From Granulicoccus phenolivorans DSM 17626 = NBRC 107789 = JCM 15570 (GTDB lineage: Bacteria > Actinomycetota > Actinomycetes > Propionibacteriales > Propionibacteriaceae), in contig NZ_AUHH01000009.1 of the NCBI RefSeq assembly GCF_000423085.1, positions 62,001 to 126,000 on the forward strand: 64,000 bases of DNA, written 5' to 3'. A program made the position numbers and the translations under genes. Positions 26,984 through 35,313 of the stretch are shown in pieces (within the stretch, counting starts at the first letter, position 1; each line of letters begins with the position of its first letter). The notes beneath the pieces are model-generated. The model ran no database searches, was not told the origin of the DNA, and worked only from the letters and a program-made list of their open reading frames with translations.

Positions 26984-27316
26984 ATGAGCCCGACCCAGAA
27001 GCTGCTGGTGAGCAACCTGGAGAAGTCGTTGACGTTCTACCTCAGCCTGCTGGGATTCGAGGTCGAGCGGCACGACGAGATCGCGGTGCTGCGCCTTCCG
27101 CACGAGCAGGTGCTCGAGTTGCGGGAACAGCACGGGGCCGCACCGGGGATGGCCCGCCTGCTGATCGATGATGCCCAGTCCCTGCACGCGCACGTGGAGT
27201 TGCATGCTCTGGCGCCGTTCACGAAGCTGAAGCGGCAGCGCTGGGGGACCTGGGAGTTCGCGCTGCTGGATCCGGACCAGAATCAGCTGACGGTCTATTC
27301 GATGAAGGTCACCTAG
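26984..27316 (+). CDS. Small VOC-family protein
   Basis: A 110-residue glyoxalase-fold protein with TQKLLVSNLEKSLTFYLSLLGFEV near the start and WGTWEFALLDPDQNQLTVYS at the end. ATG 26984 follows GTGGAGGTGG, which decides the start over a very long upstream frame. The stop overlaps the convergent flavin-reductase-like gene by 4 bp. The substrate is unknown. Confidence 0.82.
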   Translation: MSPTQKLLVSNLEKSLTFYLSLLGFEVERHDEIAVLRLPHEQVLELREQHGAAPGMARLLIDDAQSLHAHVELHALAPFTKLKRQRWGTWEFALLDPDQNQLTVYSMKVT

Positions 27317-27816
27317 CCGGCGAACCGGAATCGGGTGCAGTCGGTGGGGAAGTGGGCCCAGGCCAGCACCAGGGTGGGGGTGATCACCCGCAGACCGCCG
27401 CCGTCGGTGCCTGCCCAGGAGTCGGGCCCGGGCTGATAGCCGGCGTCGGCGTACTTGGTGAAGGCTGCGGCCAGTTGCGCGCCAAGGCCGTCCGGGTCGG
27501 CGCGGGTGGCATGCGATTCGCCCTCGACGATCACCACATCGGTCCCGCTCTCCAGGGTGAGGGTGACCGCCGGGTTCGCTTCGACGTTGCGGGTGTGCCG
27601 GGTGGTGGGGGCGCCGTCGTAGAAGAAGCGACCCGCCAGCCACACGCCCCACCGGGGCACCGAGTGGGGGCGGCCGTCCGGGCGGACACTGGCGATCCAG
27701 TAATGGTGGGCGGCGATCAGCTTGGGTTCCACATCGGACCAGGCGAGCACGCCGTCGATGGTGTCGGGCAGGCCGTAGCCCTGCGGGAAGGTGGGCCGAT
27801 CAACCAAGGGCTCCAT
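27313..27816 (-). CDS. Pyridoxamine 5'-phosphate oxidase-family protein
   Basis: A 167-residue split-barrel flavin/F420-binding protein: HHYWIASVRPDGRPHSVPRWGVWLAGRFFYDG near 32-63 and RHTRNVEANPAVTLTLESGTDVVIVEGE following are typical. Members use FMN or F420. ATG 27816 has TACGGT (complement of 27823-27828) 6 nt upstream, a leaderless signal, so the shorter start is preferred to 27852. It converges on the small VOC gene. Confidence 0.85.
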   Translation of the reverse strand: MEPLVDRPTFPQGYGLPDTIDGVLAWSDVEPKLIAAHHYWIASVRPDGRPHSVPRWGVWLAGRFFYDGAPTTRHTRNVEANPAVTLTLESGTDVVIVEGESHATRADPDGLGAQLAAAFTKYADAGYQPGPDSWAGTDGGGLRVITPTLVLAWAHFPTDCTRFRFAG

Positions 27817-27872
27817 GGCCCCACCGTACGCCGGTGGCTTCCCCGATGCCACCGGCGTACCGCCTCGCCTTT

Positions 27873-29279
27873 CTACTGATTCCGGGCGGGAATGTTTGCA
27901 TTTCGGTGAAAAATGTTTTGCGGATCATAGGTGTTCTTGATCTCCACCAGTCGATCATATTTGTCGCCGTACGCCGCCCGGACCCGACTTTCCTCACCGG
28001 TCTGGGCCAACGAATTCACATAGGCGCCCTCATCGATCATGAACGGAGTGAGGGCCTGGTACATCGCGCGAAGCCAATCGCGTTCGCCGGACAATAGGGC
28101 CGGATCGGGGCAGATCCCGAGCATAAAGGCACCGAACCGCGGCGAGCGGCCGCCGCCGAAGGCGGTCGCATCCTCGGGCACCTCCGAGTACGCCTGATCC
28201 AGCCGGTAGAGCAGCATGACCGACAGCGGTGAGGTCCGCCGCGGCAGGTGCTCGGCCAGCACGGCGATGGCCTCATCGCTGAGTTCGGCGAAGCTGGCGC
28301 CCTTCTCGTAGTCCCAGAAGCCCGCGGCGTTCCCGGCGTCGACCAGCGACTGGAGCCCGGTGTAGGGCATCGGCGTGACGAACTCGAACGTGGGAGGCAG
28401 GGCCGCGCGCATTCGCTCGAGCACGCCCTCATGTTCGGCCGCGTCGCCGAAGCCGGCCACCAGCAGGGCGTAGCCCTGCTTCCCCTGATGCTCCGGCGGC
28501 ACGAACGGCGCCGGCGGCATGGTGATCCCCAGCGCGGGGACGGCGTTGACCGAGTGCGGCAGGTCGACCATGACCTCGCGGATCGCCCGCATCGCCGCGA
28601 CGCCCTGGTCCAGTGACCAGAACAGCAGGGCGAAGTGAACCATGGGGCCGACCGGATGCAGCCGGAACTCGAACTCGGTCACCACGCCGAAGTTTCCGCC
28701 GCCCCCGCGCAGCCCCCAGAACAACTCCGGGTTCTCCTCGGCGGAGGCCCGGACGATCTGCCCGTTTGCGAGGACCACTTCGGCCGAGAGGAGGTTGTCG
28801 ATGCTCAATCCGTGCAGGCGGGTGAGCCAGCCCATCCCACCGCCCAGGGTCAGTCCACCGACGCCGGTGTGGCTCACCAAGCCGAACGGCGTCGCCAGGC
28901 CGTGTTCCTGAGCCGCCCGGTCCACGTCACCCAGCAGGGCTCCGCCGCCCACCCGGGCGCGGCGGTTCTCGGGGTCGACGTGGACGCTGTTCATCTTCCG
29001 CAGATCGATCACCAGCGTGTCATCGCCGGTGGAGGCTCCCGACATGCTGTGGGCGCCACCGCGGACGGCGATCTCCAATCCACCGGCTACCGCCGAGCCG
29101 ATCGCCGCGGCGACATCGGCGGCCGATTCGCACTGCACGATCAGTGCCGGTCGGCGGTCGTGTGCGGCATTCCAGACCGCCCGCGCGGCCTCGTACTCGG
29201 CGGATTCGGGGCTGATTACCGATCCCTGAACTCTCTCGCGCAGAGCGCTCATTTCGGATTCTGCGAGCTGGGTCATCAT
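27873..29279 (-). CDS. FAD-linked oxidase (BBE/VAO family)
   Basis: A 468-residue flavoprotein oxidase. The FAD domain holds VRGGAHSMSGAS, with His77 as the expected covalent FAD site. GGLTLGGGMGWLTRLHGLSIDN follows; bicovalent relatives have Cys where Ile160 is here, so the flavin is probably held through one bond only. The berberine-bridge-like C-terminus reads YDPQNIFHRNANI. Substrates are typically sugars, alcohols or alkaloid-like molecules. The start is ATG 29279 or the adjacent ATG 29276, behind TTGGAG. Divergent from the macro-domain gene. Confidence 0.88.
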   Translation of the reverse strand: MMTQLAESEMSALRERVQGSVISPESAEYEAARAVWNAAHDRRPALIVQCESAADVAAAIGSAVAGGLEIAVRGGAHSMSGASTGDDTLVIDLRKMNSVHVDPENRRARVGGGALLGDVDRAAQEHGLATPFGLVSHTGVGGLTLGGGMGWLTRLHGLSIDNLLSAEVVLANGQIVRASAEENPELFWGLRGGGGNFGVVTEFEFRLHPVGPMVHFALLFWSLDQGVAAMRAIREVMVDLPHSVNAVPALGITMPPAPFVPPEHQGKQGYALLVAGFGDAAEHEGVLERMRAALPPTFEFVTPMPYTGLQSLVDAGNAAGFWDYEKGASFAELSDEAIAVLAEHLPRRTSPLSVMLLYRLDQAYSEVPEDATAFGGGRSPRFGAFMLGICPDPALLSGERDWLRAMYQALTPFMIDEGAYVNSLAQTGEESRVRAAYGDKYDRLVEIKNTYDPQNIFHRNANIPARNQ

Positions 29280-29490
29280 GTCTCCAATGCGTGGAAATGC
29301 TGTTACAAATATTCTCCTTGCGCGGTTCATCGGCAACGGTTCCGGCAGATTCAGGCAGTCCCAAAAAGTGGTGACAAGGCGGTCGAAATAGGTCGTCCCA
29401 GGTGCCCTGATAGCCCTGGGCAAGGTCACCCAGGACCTAGTTTCCGGCAACCCTGAAGGCGCGGACGGTGTCGCCGGTGCACAATCGAGC

Positions 29491-29991
29491 ATGCCTTCAC
29501 TCGAAGCTGTGCTCGGCGATATCACCGCCATCCACGCCGATGCCCTGGTAAACGCCGCCAACACCCGGATGCGGGGTGGCGGAGGGGTCGACGGAGCGAT
29601 CCACGCCGCGGGTGGTCCGCAGATCCTGGCCGACTGCATCAAACGCTTCCCCGACGGGTTGGCCGTGGGGGATGCGGGCTGGACGACGGCCGGGCGGTTG
29701 CCGGCCCGATGGGTGATCCACACCGTGGGGCCGAATGTGCATGCCGGCCAGCGGGACCGCTCGCTGCTGGTCTCCTGCTACCGCCGCTGCCTGCAGGTGG
29801 CCGACGAACTCGGGGTCGCCAGCATCGCCTTTCCCTTGATCAGTGCCGGGGTCTACGGCTGGCCCAAGGCCGACGCGATCGCCGCCGCGGTGGAAACTCT
29901 GTCGGCGACTCCGACGCAGGTCTACCGGATCGCCGTGGTCGGGTTCGATCGCTCGACCTACACCGCCATCGGTGCCGCGATCGGCGGGTGA
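29491..29991 (+). CDS. Macro-domain protein (O-acetyl-ADP-ribose deacetylase type)
   Basis: A 166-residue MacroD-type domain. It has LGDITAIHADALVNAANTRMRGGGGVDGAIHAAGG near 8-42 with the Asn and the GGGGVDGA loop, and FPLISAGVYGWP near 110-121 for the phosphate-binding loop. It removes ADP-ribose modifications or deacetylates O-acetyl-ADP-ribose. It stands alone. The 211-bp region upstream holds only candidate promoters and a weak CCTGGG/CCCAGG hairpin. Confidence 0.93.
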   Translation: MPSLEAVLGDITAIHADALVNAANTRMRGGGGVDGAIHAAGGPQILADCIKRFPDGLAVGDAGWTTAGRLPARWVIHTVGPNVHAGQRDRSLLVSCYRRCLQVADELGVASIAFPLISAGVYGWPKADAIAAAVETLSATPTQVYRIAVVGFDRSTYTAIGAAIGG

Positions 29992-30001
29992 ACCACGGAG
30001 C

Positions 30002-30081
30002 GTGGTCCGATCCTGCCGCCAGTTGCCCCCACCGGGCCGAATCAGGGGCACAGGGGTCCACTGGTGTCAGGATCGGACCAC
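30002..30081. repeat. 80-bp palindromic repeat, copy C (diverged, inverted)
   Basis: It starts GTGGTCCGATCC and ends GGATCGGACCAC. The length is the same 80 bp, and 19 of the first 21 bases match the complement of copy A. Two base pairs in the outer stem differ from copies A and B on both arms, so pairing is kept. It lies between the macro-domain gene and tRNA-Ser(GGA). Confidence 0.75.
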
Positions 30082-30109
30082 CTCCGGTACTCGACCGCCC
30101 GGAAACGAC

Positions 30110-30140
30110 GAACGCCGCCCCCAAGTCGGGGGCGGCGTTC
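30110..30140. terminator. Strong hairpin terminator downstream of tRNA-Ser(GGA)
   Basis: A perfect 13-bp stem (GAACGCCGCCCCC with its complement) and 5-nt loop. It could also stop transcription from the macro-domain gene. Confidence 0.8.
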
Positions 30141-30146
30141 GATCCG

Positions 30147-30231
30147 CGGAGGATAGGGGATTCGAACCCCTGAGGGCGTTAACCCAACCCGCTTTCCAAG
30201 CGAGCGCCATAGGCCACTAGGCGAATCCTCC
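30147..30231 (-). tRNA. tRNA-Ser (GGA)
   Basis: On the minus strand the acceptor GGAGGAT pairs with ATCCTCC, with discriminator G. The anticodon loop TTGGAAA gives GGA (complement of 30195-30197). There is a long variable arm, and the T-arm reads GGGGTTCGAATCCCC. CCA is not encoded. Candidate promoter: TTGGCA and TACCCT (complement of 30264-30269 and 30239-30244). Confidence 0.96.
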
Positions 30232-30293
30232 GCCGAGAAGGGTACCCGAGGTTGGTCACCTTTTGCCAACTGGAGCGTTACCGGAAGTTCGAC

Positions 30294-30299
30294 TACACT
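30294..30299 (+). promoter_or_regulatory. -10 element of the SRP RNA gene
   Basis: TACACT ends 7 nt before the first base of the RNA. The region also carries the divergent tRNA-Ser promoter. Confidence 0.55.
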
Positions 30300-30306
30300 G
30301 TTTGTC

Positions 30307-30394
30307 GGTTCCCCGTGTGGCGTTACCTCGCCCAACTCCCCCAGGACCGGAAGGTAGCAAGGGTAAGTGAGCTCTGGCGGGTGCGCGGGGAACC
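30307..30394 (+). ncRNA. ffs: Bacterial small signal recognition particle RNA (4.5S type)
   Basis: The conserved apical domain CAGGACCGGAAGGTAGCAAGGG is recognisable at about 30342-30363. The ends GGTTCCCCG and CGGGGAACC pair to form the long helix. A T-run (CCCCTTTTT) ends the transcript at about 30401. It binds Ffh for co-translational targeting. The location near tadA/tRNA-Ser and upstream of dnaX is usual in actinobacteria, although here 15 kb separates it from dnaX. Confidence 0.92.
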
Positions 30395-30423
30395 CCTTTT
30401 TGTGTCACCGGCCCGAGTCGGCA

Positions 30424-31425
30424 TCACCGCTGCGCGGTGGCTCGGGATGCGCTCTCGCTCCGGCCGAAGCGGGGCGCGGTCGCGGGTACCTCCCGCCCCT
30501 GCAGGTAGCGAAACGTCCGGACCGTTTGCGCCCACAGATGTTCCCCACTCGGTACCGCCGGGTAGCGCGTGGCGGCCGAGTCCTCCAGTTCGGGCAGTGG
30601 GGACACCATCGTGTGATGATCGACGGTGAAGAACAGTGGGTAGGCGTAGCGGTCCTGGGTGACCCGGCGCACCCGGTGTGTGGTTGCGGTGAACCGGCCC
30701 CCGGTCCAGACCTCCATCAGGTCGCCGATGTTGATCACCATCGCGTCCGGATCGAACGGCACCGCGATCCACTCGCCCTGTTCGTTGAGGACCTCCAGGC
30801 CCGGTGCGGTGGGCCGCAGCAGAGTCAGGACCTCGTAGTCGGTGTGCGCCCCGATCCCGGGCCGGTCCTGTCGTGACGGGTCCGGGGGATAGTGCAGCAG
30901 CCGCAACTGGGCCGGCGGCAGATTCACGTGCCGGGTCAATCGATCCGGGGCCAGCCCGAGTCCGAGCGACCAGGCGCCCAGAATCTCTCGCCCCAGTGCG
31001 AACGTTGCGGCGTACCAGGCCTCGACCGGCTCCCGGAACCCGGGCAGGTCCGGCCACTGGTTCGGTCCGAGCATCCGGGCCGGCCCAACTGCCGGATGGT
31101 CGGCCGGCAACTCGATGCTGAGGTCGTAGGCCTCCTTCAGATCCGGCGCCTGGCCGGCGAAGAACTCCTCACCGGGCGGCACCCAGCCGCGGTGATTGGT
31201 CGAGTTCCCGATCCAGACCCGACGCTTCTCCGCCTCCGGCTGAGCGAAGAACCGTTGCGAGGCCGCATGCATGGCCTCGAACACGGCCGGGTCGATACCG
31301 TGCCCGGTCACCTGCAGGAACCCAACCTCGGCCCCGGCCGCAGTCAGCGCCTCGATCACCGGCTGCGGATCGCTGCCACTGCGCAGCGGGGTCAGATCGA
31401 TGCTCGGAATCGTGGTGAAGGTCAT
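30424..31425 (-). CDS. Isopenicillin N synthase-like Fe(II)/2-oxoglutarate oxygenase
   Basis: A 333-residue double-stranded beta-helix oxygenase. The iron ligands are H194 and D196 (GAHTDYEVLTLL) and H250 (THRVRR). R259 in DRYAYPLFF is the likely 2-oxoglutarate anchor; the usual RxS motif reads R-Y-A here. The N-terminal helical half (GFLQVTGHGI, then FFAQPEAEKRRV) is typical of IPNS-like enzymes, a group that includes ethylene-forming enzyme and (homo)arginine hydroxylases. ATG 31425 follows AGGAG and overlaps the upstream stop (ATGA). It is the last gene of the symporter operon under the shared TetR-type operator. I infer a guanidino-compound substrate, not shown by sequence. Confidence 0.88.
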   Translation of the reverse strand: MTFTTIPSIDLTPLRSGSDPQPVIEALTAAGAEVGFLQVTGHGIDPAVFEAMHAASQRFFAQPEAEKRRVWIGNSTNHRGWVPPGEEFFAGQAPDLKEAYDLSIELPADHPAVGPARMLGPNQWPDLPGFREPVEAWYAATFALGREILGAWSLGLGLAPDRLTRHVNLPPAQLRLLHYPPDPSRQDRPGIGAHTDYEVLTLLRPTAPGLEVLNEQGEWIAVPFDPDAMVINIGDLMEVWTGGRFTATTHRVRRVTQDRYAYPLFFTVDHHTMVSPLPELEDSAATRYPAVPSGEHLWAQTVRTFRYLQGREVPATAPRFGRSESASRATAQR

Positions 31426-32039
31426 GTCCACTCCTGTTCGATCGTCCACTGGTGCAGTCCCTGCGGGGTGGTCAGGGCCACCTGGTCGGCGGTGCGGTTC
31501 AGCTGCACCGGGTGGCCGACCCAGTCCGGGGCACTGGCTCGGCGGATCTGCCAGCCGTCCGGGTCGGTCTCACCCATCGCGATCACCGGCGCGAACAGCG
31601 ATGTCCCCAGAGCGAACCGGCCATTTTCCGGAGGACCCAGTTGCAGCAGCACGGCCTTTCGGTCCCCACTGCGCAGCAGCAGTTCAAGCGTGATCGGGTG
31701 CGGCGCGGGCTGCCAGAGCTCCCGGTAATCCGCCTCGACCCCGAGCTCCAGGATCATGCCGTCTGCTTCGGTACGGAGCCGGCCCCGGTCGTCGGCCCCG
31801 GTCGGGGCGATATCGATCAGCCGGTCCCAGCAGGTGACGCCGTCCTCGATCCGGGTGCGGCCGGCGAATCCCTCGACGATGTCGCCCAGGCGCAGGTCCA
31901 CGTGCAGTTCCCGGCCTTGGAACCAGCGCACCCAGGTGCTGCAGTCGGTCTGCTGGGGATCTTGGTACAGCAGCCGGGTGAAGACGTGGCCGGCCAGGTC
32001 GGTCAGGCCCGGGGATCGGGTGTTGGTGAGCGCGGTCAT
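31422..32039 (-). CDS. Unrecognised conserved protein between symporter and oxygenase
   Basis: A 205-residue soluble protein that I cannot place in a family. It has no signal peptide or membrane segment. Regularly spaced charged/aromatic strands (DCSTWVRWFQGRELHVDLRLG, RIEDGVTCWDRLIDIAP, DYRELWQP) suggest a beta-rich, lipocalin-like or cupin-like fold. Its ATG overlaps the symporter stop (TGATG) and its stop overlaps the oxygenase start (ATGA), so all three are translationally coupled. A role in processing the same substrate is the simplest inference. Confidence 0.8.
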   Translation of the reverse strand: MTALTNTRSPGLTDLAGHVFTRLLYQDPQQTDCSTWVRWFQGRELHVDLRLGDIVEGFAGRTRIEDGVTCWDRLIDIAPTGADDRGRLRTEADGMILELGVEADYRELWQPAPHPITLELLLRSGDRKAVLLQLGPPENGRFALGTSLFAPVIAMGETDPDGWQIRRASAPDWVGHPVQLNRTADQVALTTPQGLHQWTIEQEWT

Positions 32040-33571
32040 CAGGCCGGAACCAGAACGGTGTCGGTGTCGGTATCGGTGTCGCGGTCGCTGTCGCCGCGCT
32101 CAAGGGCGAGCTTCTCCAACTCCCGCTCGCTGGTCGCCAGTTCCGCCTCGGTACGCGGTCGCACGAGGGCGATGATCACGAAGGTCAGGATGCTGGCGGC
32201 CGCGGAGATCAGGCTGGCCCAGCCGTCCATCTCGGTGCCCATGATGTTGTTCGGGATGTAGAGCAGGGTGTTCTCCACGCCGTACAGGGTCGGGATCAGC
32301 ACCAGGAACATGAGCCGCAGGACCAGGCCCACGCCGGCCGAGGCCAACGCGGCGACCACTCCGGGGCGCTTCCAGTACAGCCCGATCAGCATGGCCGGAG
32401 CCAGGCAGGCGAGCATCAGGTCGAAGGCAAGGGTGAGCAGGATGCCGGTCTCGCTGACCCGGGCCGCCAGGAGTACGCCGATCAGGGTCAGTGGGATCAT
32501 CACCAGGCGGGTCCACCGCAGCAGCGGATCATTCGGGCTCTCGGCCTGCCGGCGGACCTGGAACATGTTCCGGACGATCATTCCGGAGGTGGCCAGAATG
32601 GCGCCCGATGCCGTGGAGAACGAGGCGGCGACCACGCCGGAGAGCACCAGCACCGCCAGCAGCGGGGGAGCGTACTCACCCAACAGTTGATACAGGATCG
32701 GCGCCTTCTCACTGCTCAGCCCCAGCGCCCCGACAGCAGTCAGCGAAACCAGCGCGAACACGGTGCCGACGAAGAAGACCATCCCGGCGCCCACGAAACA
32801 GGCCTTGCGGGCGGTCTCTGGGCTTTTTGCTGCCAGGATGCGCTGCATGAAGTCGATCGCCACCAGGTCGCCGATACCCAGCGCGATCAGCGTCGCCCAG
32901 TTGATCGGCGCGCCCTGCGCCGGGTCGGTGAGCTGCCCGGTGTCGAAGGGCCCCATCCCCTGGGGGATCACAATGCCGTAGCTGACCGCGACCCAGACCA
33001 GCATGGACACGGTCGCGACCAGGGTGATCGCCACCTGGATGATCGAGGTGTACGCGTCGGAGAACAGCCCACCGGCGATCGTGTAGGCCAGGACCAGGAT
33101 CGCCGCGACGCTCAACCCGATCACGTAGGGAATGTGGGCGAAGTACTCCAGCAGGTACCCGCAGGCGACCAGGTTCCCGGCCAGCAGGACGGTGAAGGCG
33201 ATGGTGATGATCGCCGAGGACGTCAGCTCGGTGGCGCGGCCGTACCGCACCCGGTAGAAGTCGCCCAGGCTGTACAGCCGCATCCGGTTCATCGGCTTGG
33301 CGATGAACAGGCCGGCGAACAGCAGGCAGAACGCCAGGCCGATCGCCAGGGAACCGCCGGCCCAGAAGCCGAACTGTGAGGTCAGGTCGGTGTTGCCAAC
33401 GGTTCCGTTGGCGTCGACCGCAGCTGCGGTGAGGGACACCGCGACCAAGGGCAGGCCGAGCGTACGCCCGGCGACGAGGTAGTTGTCGGAGTCGCCGTCG
33501 ACCTTGCGGGCGACCGCAATCCCGACGACGATGACGGCAATCACAGTGATTGCGACACCAAGAATGATCAT
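32039..33571 (-). CDS. Sodium:solute symporter (SSS family)
   Basis: A 510-residue transporter with about 13 transmembrane helices. It has SDNYLVAGRTLGLPLVAVSLTAAAVDANGTVGN near 28-60 and LYSLGDFYRVRYGR near 100, both typical of SSS proteins. A central helix pair carries SGVVAASFSTASGAIL, resembling the sodium-binding TM8. The C-terminal tail ends in a Asp/Thr repeat (RDTDTDTDT), encoded by a short GTGTCG-type repeat at 32056-32085. ATG 33571 has GGGAG upstream. The operator at 33655-33674 lies just upstream. It imports an organic solute with Na+; a guanidino or urea-type substrate is inferred from context. Confidence 0.9.
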   Translation of the reverse strand: MIILGVAITVIAVIVVGIAVARKVDGDSDNYLVAGRTLGLPLVAVSLTAAAVDANGTVGNTDLTSQFGFWAGGSLAIGLAFCLLFAGLFIAKPMNRMRLYSLGDFYRVRYGRATELTSSAIITIAFTVLLAGNLVACGYLLEYFAHIPYVIGLSVAAILVLAYTIAGGLFSDAYTSIIQVAITLVATVSMLVWVAVSYGIVIPQGMGPFDTGQLTDPAQGAPINWATLIALGIGDLVAIDFMQRILAAKSPETARKACFVGAGMVFFVGTVFALVSLTAVGALGLSSEKAPILYQLLGEYAPPLLAVLVLSGVVAASFSTASGAILATSGMIVRNMFQVRRQAESPNDPLLRWTRLVMIPLTLIGVLLAARVSETGILLTLAFDLMLACLAPAMLIGLYWKRPGVVAALASAGVGLVLRLMFLVLIPTLYGVENTLLYIPNNIMGTEMDGWASLISAAASILTFVIIALVRPRTEAELATSERELEKLALERGDSDRDTDTDTDTVLVPA

Positions 33572-33654
33572 GTGTGCTCCCGAGAATGGCGCGCCGCAGC
33601 GCAGAGGGGTCCGGGTGGGCACCGGCCGCCCCGACGGGAGGTCGCGACCGGCAT

Positions 33655-33674
33655 TTTCTGTCTGACAACAGATA
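33655..33674. promoter_or_regulatory. TetR-type operator upstream of the symporter operon
   Basis: TTTCTGTCTGACAACAGATA matches the operator at 36078-36097 at 16 of 20 positions. It is placed 84 bp before the symporter start. Confidence 0.7.
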
Positions 33675-33753
33675 TTGGCCGGGGCGTGTTTCAGTGGATC
33701 GTTGGCAAAGGTCGGGAAGGTAACGCGATCGGGCAGGGCGTGACGAGGATGTT

Positions 33754-35226
33754 TCAGCGCCTGCCGAACCGGCGCCCGCGCGGCTGATCCACCACCTGCC
33801 AGGCCGGCATGTCGGTGCCGGGCAGCACCGCGTCGGCCAGTTGGTAGCGGGACCAGGCGTAGCGCACCTGCCGGCCTTCGACGATCGGGTCGGTGCTGTC
33901 GCGGAGCTGGCGGACCACCGCCCGGAGATTGGCCGCGCACTCGGCGTAGGTCTTGTCGTCGGTGCGGAAGAGATCGCGCTCGCCCACCGCCCGTAGCCCC
34001 CGGGTGACCGCGCCCCGGTCCGGGTGCTCCGGGTCCAGCGGATGCACGCGGAACGTCACCTCGACCCGTTTGGCCGCGATGTCGCGGTCGAGTTCGGCCG
34101 GCGTACAGACGTGGCCCTGGTGCGGCAACCAGACCGCGGTGACGCGGCCGCCGGCGGTAATCATCTGGGTCACGAGAAAACCGGCCAGCTGCGACGCTTC
34201 CTCGGCAGGGCCGGAGGAGTTCCCGCTGGGGACGGCGGAGGTCAGGGTCACCACGCTGCGATGCCCGGCCACCGCGGCGGACAGGGCGGAGTTCCCGCGC
34301 GCGGCGGTGTCGATGGCCAGCGCGGGCTCCTCGAGTGGGTCGGGGGACAGGGTCAGCCGGACGTGGGTGCCCGCGACCGGCAGCACGTACTCGGTCTCCG
34401 CCGACTCCGCCAGGGCGGCGGCCGGCTCCGGCAGCACACTGCCGAACACCTCGCCCAGGTGCCGGGCCGGCTCACCCAGCAGGAGGTGGATCGCCCAGGT
34501 GTCCAGGACCACGTCACCGCGGCTCGGATCGATGACCGCCGAGATGCCCGCCGCCGAGAGGCGGTCCAGCAGCGCGTCTCCGCCGTTGGGGGTCGTGACC
34601 TTGTACGCCAGCTCGGCCGCAGTGATCGGGAACACCGCCAGATAGTCGGTATCGCCCTCGGGGGTGGTGGCCCGCATGAGCGCCGGTGGGTAGCCCAGCG
34701 GTGGGCCGATCAACGCTGCGGCGAACGGAGCCGAGTCATCGAACAGCATGTTGTCCTGATCGGTGATCGTGTGCCCCCAGGCCAGGAAGCTGTCGTAGGT
34801 CTGCGGAATCCGGGCCACGTCCTTCAGCATCCGGATCGGCCAGAAGTTGGCTTCCTTGTCCAGCTCCGCCTCGTTGATCGGGTCGAGGCCGGGCCACCCG
34901 GCCGGAAGACCGATCATCAGTTCGAGCCGGGCATGCTCGAACCCGTCGGGCACGGCCATCGGCAGATCCGACATGCCGGCGGTGACCAGGGTCAGATGGG
35001 GGTAGTCCTGGCTCGGCGGGAACACGTGGAGATCGAGGGTGATGCCCCAGCTGCGTCGTTCGGACAACGTGATGTACTCGTCCCCGAGGTAGCGGCGCAG
35101 ATGGAACTCATTGGCCCTCCGGCGTTGCTTGTCGCGCGGGGCGGGGGTCAGTCCCTCGATCGGGTCGATGTGGCGGTAGATCGGGTCTCCGTTGGGAGCG
35201 AACTCCTCATCACCGGGATCACTCAT
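33754..35226 (-). CDS. Suppressor-of-fused (SUFU) domain protein
   Basis: A 490-residue protein. Residues about 50-200 have the bacterial SUFU pattern: ERRSWGITLDLHVFPPSQDYPHLTLVTAGMSDLPM, HARLELMIGLPAGWP and FLAWGHTI. The rest is a less familiar alpha/beta region that ends in a basic tail. Bacterial SUFU proteins are often linked to toxin-immunity or stress loci, but their function is mostly unknown. ATG 35226 follows CAGGAGAGG. It lies between the TetR gene and the symporter on the same strand; membership in the regulon is uncertain. Confidence 0.82.
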   Translation of the reverse strand: MSDPGDEEFAPNGDPIYRHIDPIEGLTPAPRDKQRRRANEFHLRRYLGDEYITLSERRSWGITLDLHVFPPSQDYPHLTLVTAGMSDLPMAVPDGFEHARLELMIGLPAGWPGLDPINEAELDKEANFWPIRMLKDVARIPQTYDSFLAWGHTITDQDNMLFDDSAPFAAALIGPPLGYPPALMRATTPEGDTDYLAVFPITAAELAYKVTTPNGGDALLDRLSAAGISAVIDPSRGDVVLDTWAIHLLLGEPARHLGEVFGSVLPEPAAALAESAETEYVLPVAGTHVRLTLSPDPLEEPALAIDTAARGNSALSAAVAGHRSVVTLTSAVPSGNSSGPAEEASQLAGFLVTQMITAGGRVTAVWLPHQGHVCTPAELDRDIAAKRVEVTFRVHPLDPEHPDRGAVTRGLRAVGERDLFRTDDKTYAECAANLRAVVRQLRDSTDPIVEGRQVRYAWSRYQLADAVLPGTDMPAWQVVDQPRGRRFGRR

Positions 35227-35313
35227 CGAAAGCCTCTCCTGAGGGGCCGGACGGCGTCACTGTACGCCGGGACCGGGCGAGTACGCCGGATCGGGCGATC
35301 AGGCCGGCCCGGA

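Noticed and set aside
32056-32085. GTGTCG-type microsatellite as an intergenic repeat
   Set aside because: It encodes the Asp/Thr tail of the symporter, in frame. Possible length variation, but not an element.
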